A stretch of DNA of 6,048 nucleotides from CADEFF01 sp964569315 (lineage in GTDB: Bacteria; Pseudomonadota; Alphaproteobacteria; Dongiales; Dongiaceae): contig CAZMUZ010000172.1 of NCBI GenBank assembly GCA_964569315.1, positions 1-6,048 of the forward strand. The letters are read 5' to 3'. This document shows, piece by piece, positions 5,867-6,048 of the stretch; position 1 is the stretch's first letter, and the number at the start of each line of letters is the position of its first letter. The notes beneath the pieces are model-generated. The model saw only the letters and a list, made by a program, of their open reading frames with translations, was not told the DNA's origin and searched no databases. The position numbers and the translations under genes are program-made.

Positions 5867-5890
5867 CTTTTGTCAAGTATATAATGGCCC
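5867..5890 (-). repeat. Right terminal inverted repeat of the IS
   Basis: Read inward it starts GGGCCATTA and continues TATACTTGACAAAAG (core 5867-5881), matching the left end. The inward TTGACA (plus-strand 5871-5876) probably serves as the transposase -35 box; 17 bases further in, CATGTT matches the -10 consensus only weakly. Read outward, the plus strand has a perfect TATAAT at 5880-5885, but without a good -35. Confidence 0.85.
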
Positions 5891-5898
5891 TTCGGATG
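5891..5898. repeat. Target site duplication, right copy (TTCGGATG)
   Basis: Exact copy of 3711-3718, directly after the right inverted end. It forms the loop of the palindrome whose right arm is GGGGAGG at 5899-5905. Confidence 0.85.
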
Positions 5899-6048
5899 GG
5901 GGAGGGCGGGGTGGGGGTGGAGCACAGAACCGACTGAGAGTGCAGGGTGAGTGCCGCTTACTTCCGTCTTCCGTGCCGCGTCTCACCCCCTCCCTATCCC
6001 TCTCCCGTCAAGGGGGAGGGGAGGAAGCGCATTGCGAGACGCCTACCC
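5899..6048. repeat. Extragenic GC-rich palindromic region, no gene
   Basis: Non-coding continuation of the DNA downstream of dapB. It holds the right arm of the split hairpin (5899-5905) and a further hairpin, CCCTCTCCC-GTCAA-GGGGGAGGG (5998-6020, 9 bp with one G-T). An outer stem GCGTCTC/GAGACGC (5978-5984 with 6036-6042) encloses it. C-rich and G-rich tracts on both sides of the IS are roughly complementary, for example GCTTCTCCTCCCC on the left with GGGGAGGAAGC at the right edge. This resembles the repeated extragenic palindromes of alphaproteobacteria. No protein or RNA gene is visible here. Confidence 0.55.

Larger units (their letters stand above)
3719..5890 (-). mobile_element. IS1595-type insertion sequence with passenger genes and a tRNA (2172 bp)
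   Basis: The element is delimited by inverted ends that both start GGG and share the 15-base core TATACTTGACAAAAG, and by perfect 8-base target duplications. The transposase near the right end belongs to the ISXO2/IS1595 type. Simple members of this family are usually near 1 kb. This one is about twice that because it carries two or three small protein genes and a tRNA gene between the left end and the transposase. Intact ends, an intact transposase and exact duplications suggest fairly recent insertion of the whole unit. I cannot name the ISfinder subgroup without a search. Confidence 0.88.

Noticed and set aside
3704..5904. A longer target duplication of about 14 bases (CCCTTCGGATGGGG)
   Set aside because: The extra matching C and G bases are explained by the GGG at both element ends and by C/G runs of the target palindrome. 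Eight bases fits the family and the GGG ends.
1..6048. CRISPR array or phage genes
   Set aside because: No regularly spaced direct repeats with unique spacers and no phage structural or integrase genes are visible.

Overview
The window is GC-rich chromosomal DNA whose gene set (dnaK, dnaJ, dapB) and protein sequences fit an alphaproteobacterium, probably of the Rhizobiales or a related order. I recall dapB lying downstream of dnaKJ in several such genomes, but no search was run. A young-looking insertion sequence occupies most of the right half.

Layout. Bases 1-578 are the 3' end of dnaK (5' end outside the window). A 206-base gap holds three tandem hairpin repeats, then comes dnaJ (785-1921), both on the plus strand. 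A convergent gene of visibly lower GC (1947-2744, minus) encodes a putative TPR lipoprotein. It is divergent from dapB (2877-3683, plus), the lysine/diaminopimelate enzyme. Directly after dapB is a GC-rich extragenic palindrome, split by a 2172-base IS1595-type element (3719-5890). The element has matching inverted ends and a perfect 8-base target duplication, TTCGGATG. The rest of the palindromic region (5899-6048) has no gene.

The element carries more than its transposase (4919-5824, minus). Between the left end and the transposase it holds a small plus-strand ORF (3716-3955), a minus-strand protein with a HEPN-type RNxxxH motif (about 3852-4373), and a tiny basic protein (4372-4521, plus) whose ATG overlaps the ATG of the HEPN-like gene. 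It also holds an intact-looking tRNA gene with anticodon GTA and encoded CCA (4724-4813, minus), followed by a terminator-like hairpin. The tRNA has a tyrosine anticodon but a discriminator G73 and a body that looks serine-like. A 15-base inverted copy of its 3' end lies about 190 bases away.

How the parts work together. DnaK and DnaJ are chaperone and co-chaperone, and DapB is a housekeeping enzyme. The insertion is in non-coding DNA downstream of dapB and probably did not break a gene. The most interesting part is the IS cargo: a tRNA of mixed identity next to a candidate HEPN ribonuclease-like protein. The linkage is seen directly; a functional connection between them is speculation.
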